Assembly: GCA_963789005.1 (NCBI GenBank)
Contig: CAWBIZ010000009.1
Coordinates: 142,997 to 206,996, forward strand
Direction: 5' to 3'
From: DASSUW01 sp963789005
GTDB lineage: Bacteria; Actinomycetota; Thermoleophilia; Solirubrobacterales; Solirubrobacteraceae
DNA: 64,000 nt
Made by a program: the position numbers and the translations under genes. The notes beneath the pieces are model-generated. The model did not search any database. It had not been told where the DNA came from and saw nothing but the letters and a program-made list of their open reading frames with translations. This document shows positions 51,042 to 59,370 of the stretch, piece by piece. Positions within the stretch are counted from its first letter, which is position 1; every line of letters begins with the position of its first letter.

Positions 51042-51764
51042 ATGCCAGACCGCGCCGCGCTCGTCACCGGAGGCTCGAGTGGGATCGGGCTCGCGATCGC
51101 GCACGCGCTGGGCGAGGAGGGTCACGCGCTGACCGTCGTCGCGCGCCGGCCCGAGAAGCTCGCCAAGGCCGTCGAGGAGCTGCGCGCGGCGGGCCACGAG
51201 GTCGCCGAGGTGGCCGCCGACCTCACCAGCGAGGAGGAGATCGCGGCCGCCGTCGCCGCGCACCGGGAGGCGTTCGGCCGCCTCGACGTGCTCGTCAACA
51301 GCGCCGGCGTCGGCTTCGGCGCGCCGGCCGGCGAGCACCAGACCAAGCGCGTCGACATGCAGCTCGACCTCAACCTGCGCGCGATCGTGCTCTTCTACCG
51401 CGAGACCGTCGACCTCCTGAAGGCGGCCGGCGCCGAGCACCGCAACGCGCTCGTCGTCAACCTCGCGTCGATCTCCGGCAAGGTCGGCCAGCCGTGGCTG
51501 TCGGTGTACTCGGCGACCAAGGCCGCGGTCATCGGCTACACGCAGGCGATGAACACCGAGCTCAACGGCGACGGGGTCAAGTCGGTGGCGCTCTGCCCCG
51601 GCTTCGTCGACACGCCGATGACCGAGTTCATCAAGCAGCAGGTCCCGCCGGAGGCGATGATCCAGACCGCCGATGTGGCCGAAGCGGTGCGCTTCGTGCT
51701 GCGCACGTCGCCCACATGCGTGATCCCGGAGATCGTCTTCCAGCGGCCGGGTGAAAGTCTCTGA
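51042..51764 (+). CDS. short-chain dehydrogenase/reductase
   Basis: A 240-residue classical SDR. Cofactor loop VTGGSSGIGLA (8-18) with ARRPEKL (NADPH-type Arg), NSAGVG, the catalytic Ser in NLASISGKVG, and YSATKAAVIGYTQ (Y156, K160). LCPGFVDTPMT follows. The C-terminus lacks the extra substrate lid of FabG. No neighbour points to the substrate. Confidence 0.9.
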   Translation: MPDRAALVTGGSSGIGLAIAHALGEEGHALTVVARRPEKLAKAVEELRAAGHEVAEVAADLTSEEEIAAAVAAHREAFGRLDVLVNSAGVGFGAPAGEHQTKRVDMQLDLNLRAIVLFYRETVDLLKAAGAEHRNALVVNLASISGKVGQPWLSVYSATKAAVIGYTQAMNTELNGDGVKSVALCPGFVDTPMTEFIKQQVPPEAMIQTADVAEAVRFVLRTSPTCVIPEIVFQRPGESL

Positions 51765-51847
51765 GGAAGTTTGCGCAAGAGATCTGCGTCACGAGCGTTG
51801 TCACTGTCGGTACCGTGGACACCGCGGTGGCAGGACGTGTGACGAAC

Positions 51848-52573
51848 ATGGAAGAAGACACACTGCTGCAGGCTCGCCTCGACCGCACCGAGCGGGAGGC
51901 CCAGGCGCGTCAACAGCAGCTCGAGCGCTACGCCGCCGACCTGCGCGAGGTCTTCAAGCAGGAGCGCAGCCGCGCGCAGCAGCTGCGGCAGTCCTACAAG
52001 GCCACCGTGCGGGCGCTCTCGAACGCCGTCGAGGCCCGCGACGCCTACACCGGCAAGCACGCCGAGCGCGTCACCGCGTACGGGATCGCTCTCGCCGAGG
52101 CCGTCGGGCTCGACACCGTCGGCGCCCCCGGGCTCGAGTTCGGCTTCCTGCTGCACGACGTGGGCAAGCTGGCGGTGCCGGACGCGATCCTCTACAAGCC
52201 CGACGCGCTCAGCGCGGAGGAGTTCTCGCTCGTGGCCCGCCACCCGGAGGCCGGGGCGGAGATCCTGCGCGACGTGGACTTCCTCGGCGAGGGCAAGCTC
52301 GTCGTCCGCCATCACCACGAGCGCTGGGACGGCAACGGCTACCCCGATCGCCTGGCGGGCGACGCGATCCCGCTCCCCGCGCGCGTGTTCGCGGTCGCCG
52401 ACGCGCTCGACGCGCTCACCACCGACCGCCCGTACCGGCGCGCGACCCGCTTCTCCCGCGCGCGGGAGGAGATCCGCGCGCACGCCGGCACGCAGTTCGA
52501 CCCCGAGGTCGTCGCCGCCTTCGAGACGATCTCGGACGAGCGCTTCGCCGAGATCCGGGACGCCGTGGCGTGA
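51848..52573 (+). CDS. HD-GYP domain phosphodiesterase
   Basis: A 241-residue protein: a coiled-coil N-terminal section (about 1-55, RTEREAQARQQQLERYAADL) followed by an HD-GYP domain. ARDAYTGKHAERVTAYGIAL, FLLHDVGKLAVPDAILY (HD near residue 102), and HHHERWDGNGYPDRLAGDAI (GYP signature) are intact, as are DALTTDRPYRRA. HD-GYP enzymes hydrolyse c-di-GMP. It lacks its own receiver domain, but a separate receiver is encoded next with a GTGA overlap, so the pair looks like a split RpfG. In-frame GTG starts at 51815 and 51839 are also possible. Confidence 0.92.
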   Translation: MEEDTLLQARLDRTEREAQARQQQLERYAADLREVFKQERSRAQQLRQSYKATVRALSNAVEARDAYTGKHAERVTAYGIALAEAVGLDTVGAPGLEFGFLLHDVGKLAVPDAILYKPDALSAEEFSLVARHPEAGAEILRDVDFLGEGKLVVRHHHERWDGNGYPDRLAGDAIPLPARVFAVADALDALTTDRPYRRATRFSRAREEIRAHAGTQFDPEVVAAFETISDERFAEIRDAVA

Positions 52574-52944
52574 CCCGGACGATCCTGATCGTCGACGACG
52601 ACGCCGCGATCCGCCGCCTCATCGCCACCACGCTCGAGGACGTCTCGGGGTACCACCTGCAGGAGGCGGCCAACGGCGCCGAGGCGGTCGAGCGCGCCGT
52701 CGACTCGCGGCCGGAGATCGTGTTCCTCGACGTCGAGATGCCGCGCCTGGACGGGATCGAGGCGTGCCGGCGGCTGCGCTCGGACCCGGCGACCGCCGAG
52801 GCGACGATCGTCATGCTCACCGGCGCCTCCGGCCCGCAGGCCGAGAGCGGGGCGCTCGCCGCGGGCGCGGACCTGTTCCTCACCAAGCCCTTCTCCCCGC
52901 TGCACCTGCTCCGGCTGGTGGATCGGATCGGCGCGACCGGCTGA
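52570..52944 (+). CDS. single-domain response regulator (receiver)
   Basis: A 124-residue CheY-like receiver. ILIVDDDAAIRR holds the acidic pair, FLDVEMPRLDG the phosphorylated Asp54, MLTGAS the Thr and FLTKPFSPLHLL the Lys. The GTG start overlaps the HD-GYP stop, so it probably controls that enzyme or its output. The cognate kinase is not adjacent. Confidence 0.93.
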   Translation: MTRTILIVDDDAAIRRLIATTLEDVSGYHLQEAANGAEAVERAVDSRPEIVFLDVEMPRLDGIEACRRLRSDPATAEATIVMLTGASGPQAESGALAAGADLFLTKPFSPLHLLRLVDRIGATG

Positions 52945-52960
52945 TAGCGTCGCGCCGCGC

Positions 52961-54001
52961 GTGAAGCTCGGCTTGCACATCGGATACTGGGGGCTCGGCC
53001 TCAGCTCGGAGGAGCAGCTGCAGCTGGTGCAGGAGGCCGAGCGGCTGGGGTACGACTCGGTCTGGAGCGCCGAGGCCTACGGCTCCGACGCCGCGACCAT
53101 CCTCGGCTGGCTGTCGCAGGCCACGACGAAGATCCGGCTCGGCTCGGCGATCTTCCAGATGCCCGGGCGCTCGGCGGCCATGACCGCGATGACCGCCGCG
53201 ACGCTCGACCAGCTCTCCGGCGGCCGCATGATCCTCGGCATCGGGTCCTCCGGGCCGCAGGTGGCCGAGGGCTGGCACGGCCAGCGGTTCGCGCGCCAGC
53301 TCCAGCGCACGCGCGAGTACGTCGAGGTCGTGCGCAAGGCGCTCTCGCGGGAGCGGCTGGAGTACCAGGGTGAAACGCTCGAGCTGCCGCTGCCGGACGG
53401 GCCGGGGCGGGCGCTCAAGCTCACGATCGCCCCCGTGCAGGAGCGGATCCCGATCTACCTGGCCGCGATCGGGCCGAAGAACACGACGCTGGCAGCGGAG
53501 ATCGCCGACGGCTGGATCCCGACGCTGTTCTCGCCCGAGCACGTCGCCGAGTTCCGGCCGCTGCTCGAGGAGGGCTTCTCGCAGGCGGGCAACGGCAAGG
53601 GGTTCGACGAGTTCGCGATCGCGCCGTCGGTCAACGTGATGGTGTCGGACGACGCCGCGGGGGCGCGTGACGCCATGCGGCCGTTCGTGGCGCTGTACGT
53701 CGGCGGCATGGGGTCGCGCGACAAGAACTTCTACAACGCGCTCGTGCGCCGCTACGGGTTCGAGGACGCCGCCCAGCGGGTGCAGGACCTCTACCTCGAG
53801 GGCAAGCGCGACGAGGCGGCGGCGGCGCTGCCCGACGAGCTGATCGACACCGTCTCGCTGTGCGGGCCGCCGGACCGCGTCCGCGACCGGCTCGCGGTCT
53901 ACCGCGATGCGGGCGTGGACACCCTGATGGTCTCGCCGATGGCGTGGACGTTCGAGGACCGCCTGCAGCAGCTCCGGCACGTCGCCGAGCTCTCCGCTTG
54001 A
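52961..54001 (+). CDS. LLM-class F420-dependent oxidoreductase
   Basis: A 346-residue luciferase-like TIM barrel. LGLHIGYWGLGLSSEEQLQL, then SVWSAEAYGSDAATILGWLS, LGSAIFQMPGRSAAMTAMTA and DQLSGGRMILGIGSSGPQV are typical of the actinobacterial F420-dependent subgroup related to methylene-tetrahydromethanopterin reductase. Substrate unknown. The stop overlaps the TTG start of the glycosyltransferase gene, so the two may act on one pathway. Confidence 0.9.
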   Translation: MKLGLHIGYWGLGLSSEEQLQLVQEAERLGYDSVWSAEAYGSDAATILGWLSQATTKIRLGSAIFQMPGRSAAMTAMTAATLDQLSGGRMILGIGSSGPQVAEGWHGQRFARQLQRTREYVEVVRKALSRERLEYQGETLELPLPDGPGRALKLTIAPVQERIPIYLAAIGPKNTTLAAEIADGWIPTLFSPEHVAEFRPLLEEGFSQAGNGKGFDEFAIAPSVNVMVSDDAAGARDAMRPFVALYVGGMGSRDKNFYNALVRRYGFEDAAQRVQDLYLEGKRDEAAAALPDELIDTVSLCGPPDRVRDRLAVYRDAGVDTLMVSPMAWTFEDRLQQLRHVAELSA

Positions 54002-55191
54002 AGGTCTTCCTCGGCGCCTTCGGCGATCCGGGGCACGCGTTCCCGATGCTCGCGTTGGGCGAGGCGCTGCTGGCCCGCGGGCACTCCGTGACGCTGCAGA
54101 CCTGGCGGCGCTGGGAGCCGGCCGCGACGGCGGCCGGGATGGCGTTCGCAGCCGCGCCCGAATACCAGGTGTTCCCCACGCGCGAGCGGCCGCTGAAGCC
54201 GTACGAGGCGGCGGTCCGGGCGGCGCGCGAGACGCAGCCGGTCGTGCGCTCGGCGGCGCCGGACGTGGCGGTGTCGGACATCCTCACCCCCGCCCCCGCG
54301 CTGGCCGCCGAGCTCGAGGGCGTCCCGGTGGCGACGCTCGTGCCGCACGTCCACCCGCACCTGCCGCCCGGCTTCCCGCCGTACTCGATCGGCGCCCGGC
54401 TCCCGCGCACAGCGGCGGGCCGCGCGCTGTGGCGGGCGACCGACCGGCTGGTGGCGCGCGGCCTCGAGCAGGGGCGGCGGGAGTACAACGACTGCCGCGC
54501 GCGGCTCGGGCTGGGCCCGCTGCCGTGGGTCCACACCGGCGTGTCGCGCTCGCTGACGCTGGTGGCCACGCTCCCGCAGCTCGAGTACCCGCGCGAGTGG
54601 CCGCCGTGGCTGCGGATCGTCGGGCCGCTGCTGTGGGAGCCGCCCGCGGAGCCGGTGGCGCCGCCGCCGGGCGACGGCCCGGTCGTGCTCGTCGCGCCCT
54701 CGACCGCACAGGACCCCGAGCATCGGCTCCTGCGGGCGGCTCTGGAAGGCCTGGCGAGCGAGCCGGTGCGCGTGATCGCCACCTGGAACCGGCGCCGGCC
54801 GGAGTCCGCGCTGCCCGCGCCGGACAACGCGGTGGTCGTGCCGTGGCTGTCGTACGCGCGCACGATGCCCGCGTGCGACCTCGTCATCACCCACGGCGGC
54901 CACGGCACGCTGATGCGCGCGCTCTCCTGCGGGTGCCCGGTCGTCGTGTCGCCGGCGGGCGGTGACATGGCCGAGAACGCCGCCCGGGTGGACTGGGCCG
55001 GCCTCGGCGTCCGCCTGCCGCGGCGGTTCGCGACGCCACGGGGCGTGCGCCTCGCCGCGCGACGCGCACTCGGCCGCTCCGGCCTCCGCGAGAACGTCCG
55101 CGGCGTGGCGCGCTGGGTGGGCGCGAACGACGGACGCGAGCGCGCAGCCGAGGCGCTCGAGCACTGGGTGGGCACCGCGCAACGCGGGTGA
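53998..55191 (+). CDS. GT1-family (UGT/MGT-like) glycosyltransferase
   Basis: A 397-residue GT-B enzyme. The N-terminal VFLGAFGDPGHAFPMLALGE, with the His of GHAFP as in macrolide-type glycosyltransferases, and the C-terminal nucleotide-sugar site VVPWLSYARTMPACDLVITH, GGHGTLMRALSCGCPVVVSP and AENAARVDWAGLGVRLP identify it. It transfers a sugar from an activated donor to a small hydrophobic acceptor. TTG 53998 overlaps the oxidoreductase stop (TTGA) and places the first strand correctly. Confidence 0.9.
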   Translation: MKVFLGAFGDPGHAFPMLALGEALLARGHSVTLQTWRRWEPAATAAGMAFAAAPEYQVFPTRERPLKPYEAAVRAARETQPVVRSAAPDVAVSDILTPAPALAAELEGVPVATLVPHVHPHLPPGFPPYSIGARLPRTAAGRALWRATDRLVARGLEQGRREYNDCRARLGLGPLPWVHTGVSRSLTLVATLPQLEYPREWPPWLRIVGPLLWEPPAEPVAPPPGDGPVVLVAPSTAQDPEHRLLRAALEGLASEPVRVIATWNRRRPESALPAPDNAVVVPWLSYARTMPACDLVITHGGHGTLMRALSCGCPVVVSPAGGDMAENAARVDWAGLGVRLPRRFATPRGVRLAARRALGRSGLRENVRGVARWVGANDGRERAAEALEHWVGTAQRG

Positions 55192-55246
55192 GGCTCGCCC
55201 GGCGTCGCGCGGTCACACCGCGGAGCGTTTGTGCGAGGTGATTGGT

Positions 55247-55795
55247 ATGCGTCGCGCCGCTCTCACCCCCTTCGTCCTCCCCGCCGCGCTCGGCGGCGGC
55301 GCGGTCGTCGTCGGCGGGCTCGCCGGCTTCCTGCTCGGGTTCGTCGGGGCGCTGATCGGCATCGACCGCGCACTGGGCTTCGCCGGCGTCAGCCGGATCG
55401 AGGCCGAGCGCGCGTACCGCCGGATCGCGCGCCGCCGTGCCGGAGCGCTCGCGTACCTGCCCGACGACGTCGGCTGGGCGGCGTCGGCGCCGCGCCGCGC
55501 GCTCGGCGTCCAGCCGATCGCGGTCGACTCGATCGCCGGTACGACCGACCGGCACAAGTCCGAGAGCTTCGACGCCGCGTTCCGCCCGCCGCAGTGGAGC
55601 CGCCAGCGCTGGCTGCAGCTGTGGCTCGCGGCCCACGGTGGCGGCGCGCTGCCGCCGATCGCCGTCTACCGCGTCGGCGACAAGCACTTCGTGCGCGACG
55701 GCCACCACCGTGTGTCCGTGGCTCGCGCGCTCGGCGCGGCCAGCATCGAGGCGTCGGTGGTCGAGCTAGGCGCGGCTGGGCAGCGCGCCGCGTAG
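55247..55795 (+). CDS. ParB-like domain membrane protein
   Basis: A 182-residue protein with an N-terminal membrane helix (GGGAVVVGGLAGFLLGFVGA) and a C-terminal ParB/sulfiredoxin-like motif LPPIAVYRVGDKHFVRDGHH then RVSVARALGAASIEASVVEL. That nucleotide-binding motif (DGHHRVxxA) is found in ParB-like NTPases. Membrane attachment makes chromosome partitioning unlikely. The 3' end overlaps the convergent methyltransferase gene by 30 bases. Confidence 0.75.
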   Translation: MRRAALTPFVLPAALGGGAVVVGGLAGFLLGFVGALIGIDRALGFAGVSRIEAERAYRRIARRRAGALAYLPDDVGWAASAPRRALGVQPIAVDSIAGTTDRHKSESFDAAFRPPQWSRQRWLQLWLAAHGGGALPPIAVYRVGDKHFVRDGHHRVSVARALGAASIEASVVELGAAGQRAA

Positions 55796-56368
55796 GCCGC
55801 GCACGGCCTCGGCCGCGGCGGTGCGCGCGTCGCGGCCACCGGGCTTGCGGCCGTGGGCGATCAGGCGCGGCGGTGTCAACACGGCCGACACCTTGACGTC
55901 CTCGAGCCCGTCGAAGAACACCTCGCGCACGGCCTGCTCGCTGAAGCGGTAATAGTCGAACTTGAAGTGGACGCGATAGGTGCGGGTCGACCGCCCCTCG
56001 TCGTCGTCGCGCTTGGTGTAGCCGGGGACGCCGATCACGAGCAGGCCGCCCGGGCGCAGCACGCGGTGCATCTCGGCCACCGACAGCCAGAAGTGCTTGT
56101 CGTGCTCGAGCGTCGAGCAGCACAGCACGAGGTCGAACGAGTCGTCGTCGAAGACGTCCATCTTGTTGGCGTTGCCGGTGATCGAGGTGATGCCGTCGGC
56201 GCTCGGCATCTCCGCGAGGTTGAGGCAGAAGCGCTCGGCTCCGGCCAGCTCGGGGAAGCGCAGCAGCGATCCCTTGCCCATCACGCCGCCGACCTCGAGC
56301 GCGCGCTGGGGCTTCACGCCCTTGCGGCGGATGATGTTGTGGAACCGGCGCATGATCTCGGGGCTCAC
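55766..56368 (-). CDS. class I SAM-dependent methyltransferase
   Basis: A 200-residue methyltransferase-like protein. RALEVGGVMGKGSLLRFPEL is the SAM-binding loop region, LVLCCSTLEHDKHFWLSVAE the motif II/III region, and MHRVLRPGGLLVIGVPG motif post-III. The first loop GGVMGKG departs from the usual GxGxG. GTG 56368 gives VSPEIMRRFHNIIRRKG; ATG 56353 is an alternative. The target is unknown; the neighbours are unrelated. Confidence 0.82.
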   Translation of the reverse strand: MSPEIMRRFHNIIRRKGVKPQRALEVGGVMGKGSLLRFPELAGAERFCLNLAEMPSADGITSITGNANKMDVFDDDSFDLVLCCSTLEHDKHFWLSVAEMHRVLRPGGLLVIGVPGYTKRDDDEGRSTRTYRVHFKFDYYRFSEQAVREVFFDGLEDVKVSAVLTPPRLIAHGRKPGGRDARTAAAEAVRGLRGALPSRA

Positions 56369-56450
56369 GGGCGCGAACCTAGCAGGAGACTTGACGCGCA
56401 CCGGTGGGCGTGATCTGATCGACCACAACTCGGAGCGGGAGGTCGATGTG

Positions 56451-59312
56451 ATGGGTCATGGCAGCTGGCGAGCGCTGGTCGGCGTCGGCGCATGCGCGGT
56501 CGCGTGGTGCGGTGGAGCCACGATCGCCGGAGCGCAGGAGCGTGGCATCGACCCGAACCAGGGCGAGAGCCTGGTCGAGGTGATCGTCGAGAGCAAGGGC
56601 GCGGCGATGCGCCTGCAGCTCGAGGCCGAGACCTACGGCGTCGACTTCAACGAGCACTACCTGCGCCGTAACGGTGACGGGACGTTCGCCGCGACCGTGT
56701 TCGGCTCCGACGAGGAGCTCGAGGCGCTCGCCGACGCGGGCTACGACCTCGGCGCGACGATCGAGGGGCCGGACACGTGGCGCGAGCGGATCGCCGACTA
56801 CAGCGCCGACCGCCGCGCCGAGCAGCGCGCCGACGCGGCTGCGCTCGAGGGTGAGATCGGCACGCAGTCGCACGAGGACGAGATCGTCATCCTGCGCGTC
56901 GACTACTTCGAGAACTATGCCGGCCGCTTCCTGTCCGTCGAGGCCAAGGACCGCCTCGGCAGCGCCGCGGCCCAGGGCTCGGTCTACGTCGGGCCGACGC
57001 TGTCGCTGTCGTGGAACACGGGCGCGGGCACGCCGATCAGCACGACCCCGCGCGTCATGTCGACCAACATCGACCCCGACACCACGCCGGACACCTACAT
57101 CGAGCACCGCGAGCTCGTGCGCATCGGTGAGGTCGGCACGACGTCGCCGCCGCGGCCGACGCGGATCCGCATCGGCTCGAGCACCGGCGCCGCCAAGGAG
57201 GCCGACGTCAACACGTGGCTGGGCGGCGGGCTCCCGCCGATGTCCTCGACGTTCCAGAAGGACTTCACGACCCGCTACATGGACCCGACCGAGGTCTACA
57301 ACCGCTTCGACCAGCTCGCGGCCGAGTTTCCGAACATCTCCGAGCTGATCCCGCTCCCGAACAAGACCAACGGCTACCAGCGGCGAGCGCAGGCGACGAT
57401 GGCCGGCGCCACCGGGTCCGGCAACACGCCTCCGGGCAACCAGCAGCAGAGCACGGTCGTGCTCACGTCACGCGACTGGGGGCACGAGGGCGGCAACGCG
57501 CTCACCGCCGAGTTCGTCAACCCCGGCACGCCGAACGCGCCGCTGACGGTGACGATGGTCGACACCGACCTCACGGTCCGCCTGGCCACCAACGCGACCG
57601 GGGCGCTCTCGAGCACTGCGGCGCAGGTCGTCGCGGCGATCAACGCCAACACCGGGGCCTCTGCGGAGCTCGTGGCGATCACCTTCCGCGGCCTCGCGGG
57701 CACCGGCATCGTCCAGGCGCGCGCTCGCGTGAACCTGTCCGACTTCCTCACCACCGGCACGAACGCGCACGTTCCTCGCGGGCCGTTCGAGTACTCGGTG
57801 ATGCGGATCGGAAGGCGGGATCGCCACGTCAACGGCAATGGTGAAGGCCACTACAAGGGCTTCCACGACGCCAAGAACGGGGGCGGCGAGAAGGTCGGCG
57901 TCTTCCTGTACTGCCAGCAGCACGCCCGCGAGTGGGCGACGCCGCTGACGTGCCTGGAGACGGCGGAGCAGCTCCTGCGCAACTATGCGACCGACGCCAC
58001 CACGCGCAGGCTCGTCGACAATCTCGAGATCTACATCCTGCCGTCCTCCAACCCGGACGGCTCGCACTACTCGATTCACAACTTCGCCTCGCAGCGCAAG
58101 AACATGACCGCCCACTGCGTCATCGGCGGCAAGGAGGGAGACGACCCGTTCGCGGCCAACTTCTGGACGCCGGCGCTCAACCCGCTGACCGGGGTTCCGT
58201 ACACGAACTCGGACCCCGCCTCGCGCACCGCGTGGGGCACCGACATGAACCGCAACAACACGTTCGGCACGCTGTTCGACGGCTACATCGGCGCGTCGAC
58301 CTCCTGCATCAGCGAGGTGTTCACCGGCCTGAGCGAGGCGTCCGAGCCCGAGATCCAGAACGAGCTATGGATCGCCGACACGTTCGACAACATCAAGTTC
58401 TCGAACAACATCCACAGCTTCGGCGGCTACTTCATGTGGGCGCCGGGCACGTACCTGCCGAACCGCGACGAGGGCGACGCGGTGCACGCCAACATCGGCA
58501 TCGAGAAGTACTTCTTCGAGGCCGGTGACCGGATCCTCAACCGGATCAAGGAAACCCGCAACACGGCGATCCTGCCGGAGCGGACCGGGCCGATCGCTGA
58601 CGTGCTGTACTCGGCGGCCGGCAACAGCGCCGACGAGCACTGGTACGTCCGCGACGTGATCGCCTACTCCTTCGAGACGGGCGCGGACCGGTACTTCACG
58701 ACGCTCCAGGGGGCGCGAGCCGCCGGGTCGACGCAGATCACGGTCCCGAACAACGCGAGCGGGCTCGTCTACCTCAAGCCCGGCGACGTGCTGTACATCG
58801 ACGTCGGCGGCACCAACCCGGAGACGCGCACGGTCGCGGCGAGGACGAACAACCTGATCACGCTCACCGAGGCGCTCGCGTTCCCGCACGCCACGGGGGC
58901 GCGGATCGAGGGCGCGGCGCTGCAGACGGGCGTCGGCTTCCAGCCGCCGTACGAGACCGAGGGCAAGTTCGAGGCGCTCGAATTCGCCGCCGGCAACTAC
59001 GGCCTGCTCGAGTCGGCGTACGCGTACGCGCAGGACAAGGAGAAGCCGCAGGTTCGGATGACCGGGCCGACGCGCTCCTCGACGCCGATCGAGACCACGT
59101 TCGAGTGGGTCAACGAGCCGTCCGTGATCCGCTACACGACCGACGGGTCGAAGCCGACGTCGAGCTCGACGCTGTGGGACTCGACCGGTCCGCGCGAGCC
59201 GGGCGAGACGTTCCACGTCACGACGACGACGACGTTCCGCTGGCTCGCGGAGGACATCAAGGGCAACGTCTCGACCGGCGTGCAGCGGTTCGAGATCCGC
59301 GGCGGCACCTGA
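56451..59312 (+). CDS. large secreted M14 zinc carboxypeptidase with C-terminal sugar-binding-like domain
   Basis: A 953-residue exported enzyme. Signal peptide residues 1-28 (ALVGVGACAVAWCGGATIAG). The zinc HxxE is in CQQHAREWATPLTC (H491, E494), the substrate Arg/Asn region NPDGSHYS and MNRNNTF, the third zinc ligand in NNIHSFGGYF (H655), and the catalytic Glu in AYSFETGADRY (E742). About 110 residues with TAEFVNPGTPNAPLTVTM and AAQVVAAINANTGASAELVA are inserted before HAREW, which makes the domain unusually long. The C-terminus (PSVIRYTTDGSKPTSSSTLW) resembles the chitobiase/hexosaminidase C-terminal Ig-like domain. GGGAGG-like ribosome site before ATG 56451. It degrades peptides outside the cell. 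Confidence 0.9.
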   Translation: MGHGSWRALVGVGACAVAWCGGATIAGAQERGIDPNQGESLVEVIVESKGAAMRLQLEAETYGVDFNEHYLRRNGDGTFAATVFGSDEELEALADAGYDLGATIEGPDTWRERIADYSADRRAEQRADAAALEGEIGTQSHEDEIVILRVDYFENYAGRFLSVEAKDRLGSAAAQGSVYVGPTLSLSWNTGAGTPISTTPRVMSTNIDPDTTPDTYIEHRELVRIGEVGTTSPPRPTRIRIGSSTGAAKEADVNTWLGGGLPPMSSTFQKDFTTRYMDPTEVYNRFDQLAAEFPNISELIPLPNKTNGYQRRAQATMAGATGSGNTPPGNQQQSTVVLTSRDWGHEGGNALTAEFVNPGTPNAPLTVTMVDTDLTVRLATNATGALSSTAAQVVAAINANTGASAELVAITFRGLAGTGIVQARARVNLSDFLTTGTNAHVPRGPFEYSVMRIGRRDRHVNGNGEGHYKGFHDAKNGGGEKVGVFLYCQQHAREWATPLTCLETAEQLLRNYATDATTRRLVDNLEIYILPSSNPDGSHYSIHNFASQRKNMTAHCVIGGKEGDDPFAANFWTPALNPLTGVPYTNSDPASRTAWGTDMNRNNTFGTLFDGYIGASTSCISEVFTGLSEASEPEIQNELWIADTFDNIKFSNNIHSFGGYFMWAPGTYLPNRDEGDAVHANIGIEKYFFEAGDRILNRIKETRNTAILPERTGPIADVLYSAAGNSADEHWYVRDVIAYSFETGADRYFTTLQGARAAGSTQITVPNNASGLVYLKPGDVLYIDVGGTNPETRTVAARTNNLITLTEALAFPHATGARIEGAALQTGVGFQPPYETEGKFEALEFAAGNYGLLESAYAYAQDKEKPQVRMTGPTRSSTPIETTFEWVNEPSVIRYTTDGSKPTSSSTLWDSTGPREPGETFHVTTTTTFRWLAEDIKGNVSTGVQRFEIRGGT

Positions 59313-59323
59313 TCGCTGATGAC

Positions 59324-59349
59324 GGGCGGCCCGCTCCGGCGGGCCGCCC
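59324..59349 (+). terminator. terminator hairpin after the M14 gene
   Basis: A perfect 11-bp stem GGGCGGCCCGC/GCGGGCCGCCC around TCCG, 11 bases after the carboxypeptidase stop and followed by CTCGTCCTTAC. Strong stem with a weak T-run, typical of high-GC actinobacterial terminators. Confidence 0.8.
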
Positions 59350-59370
59350 CTCGTCCTTACGATTGACGGC

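Noticed and set aside
55247..55795. Chromosome partition or plasmid par locus
   Set aside because: The ParB-like motif is in a membrane-anchored protein with no ParA or parS-like repeats nearby.
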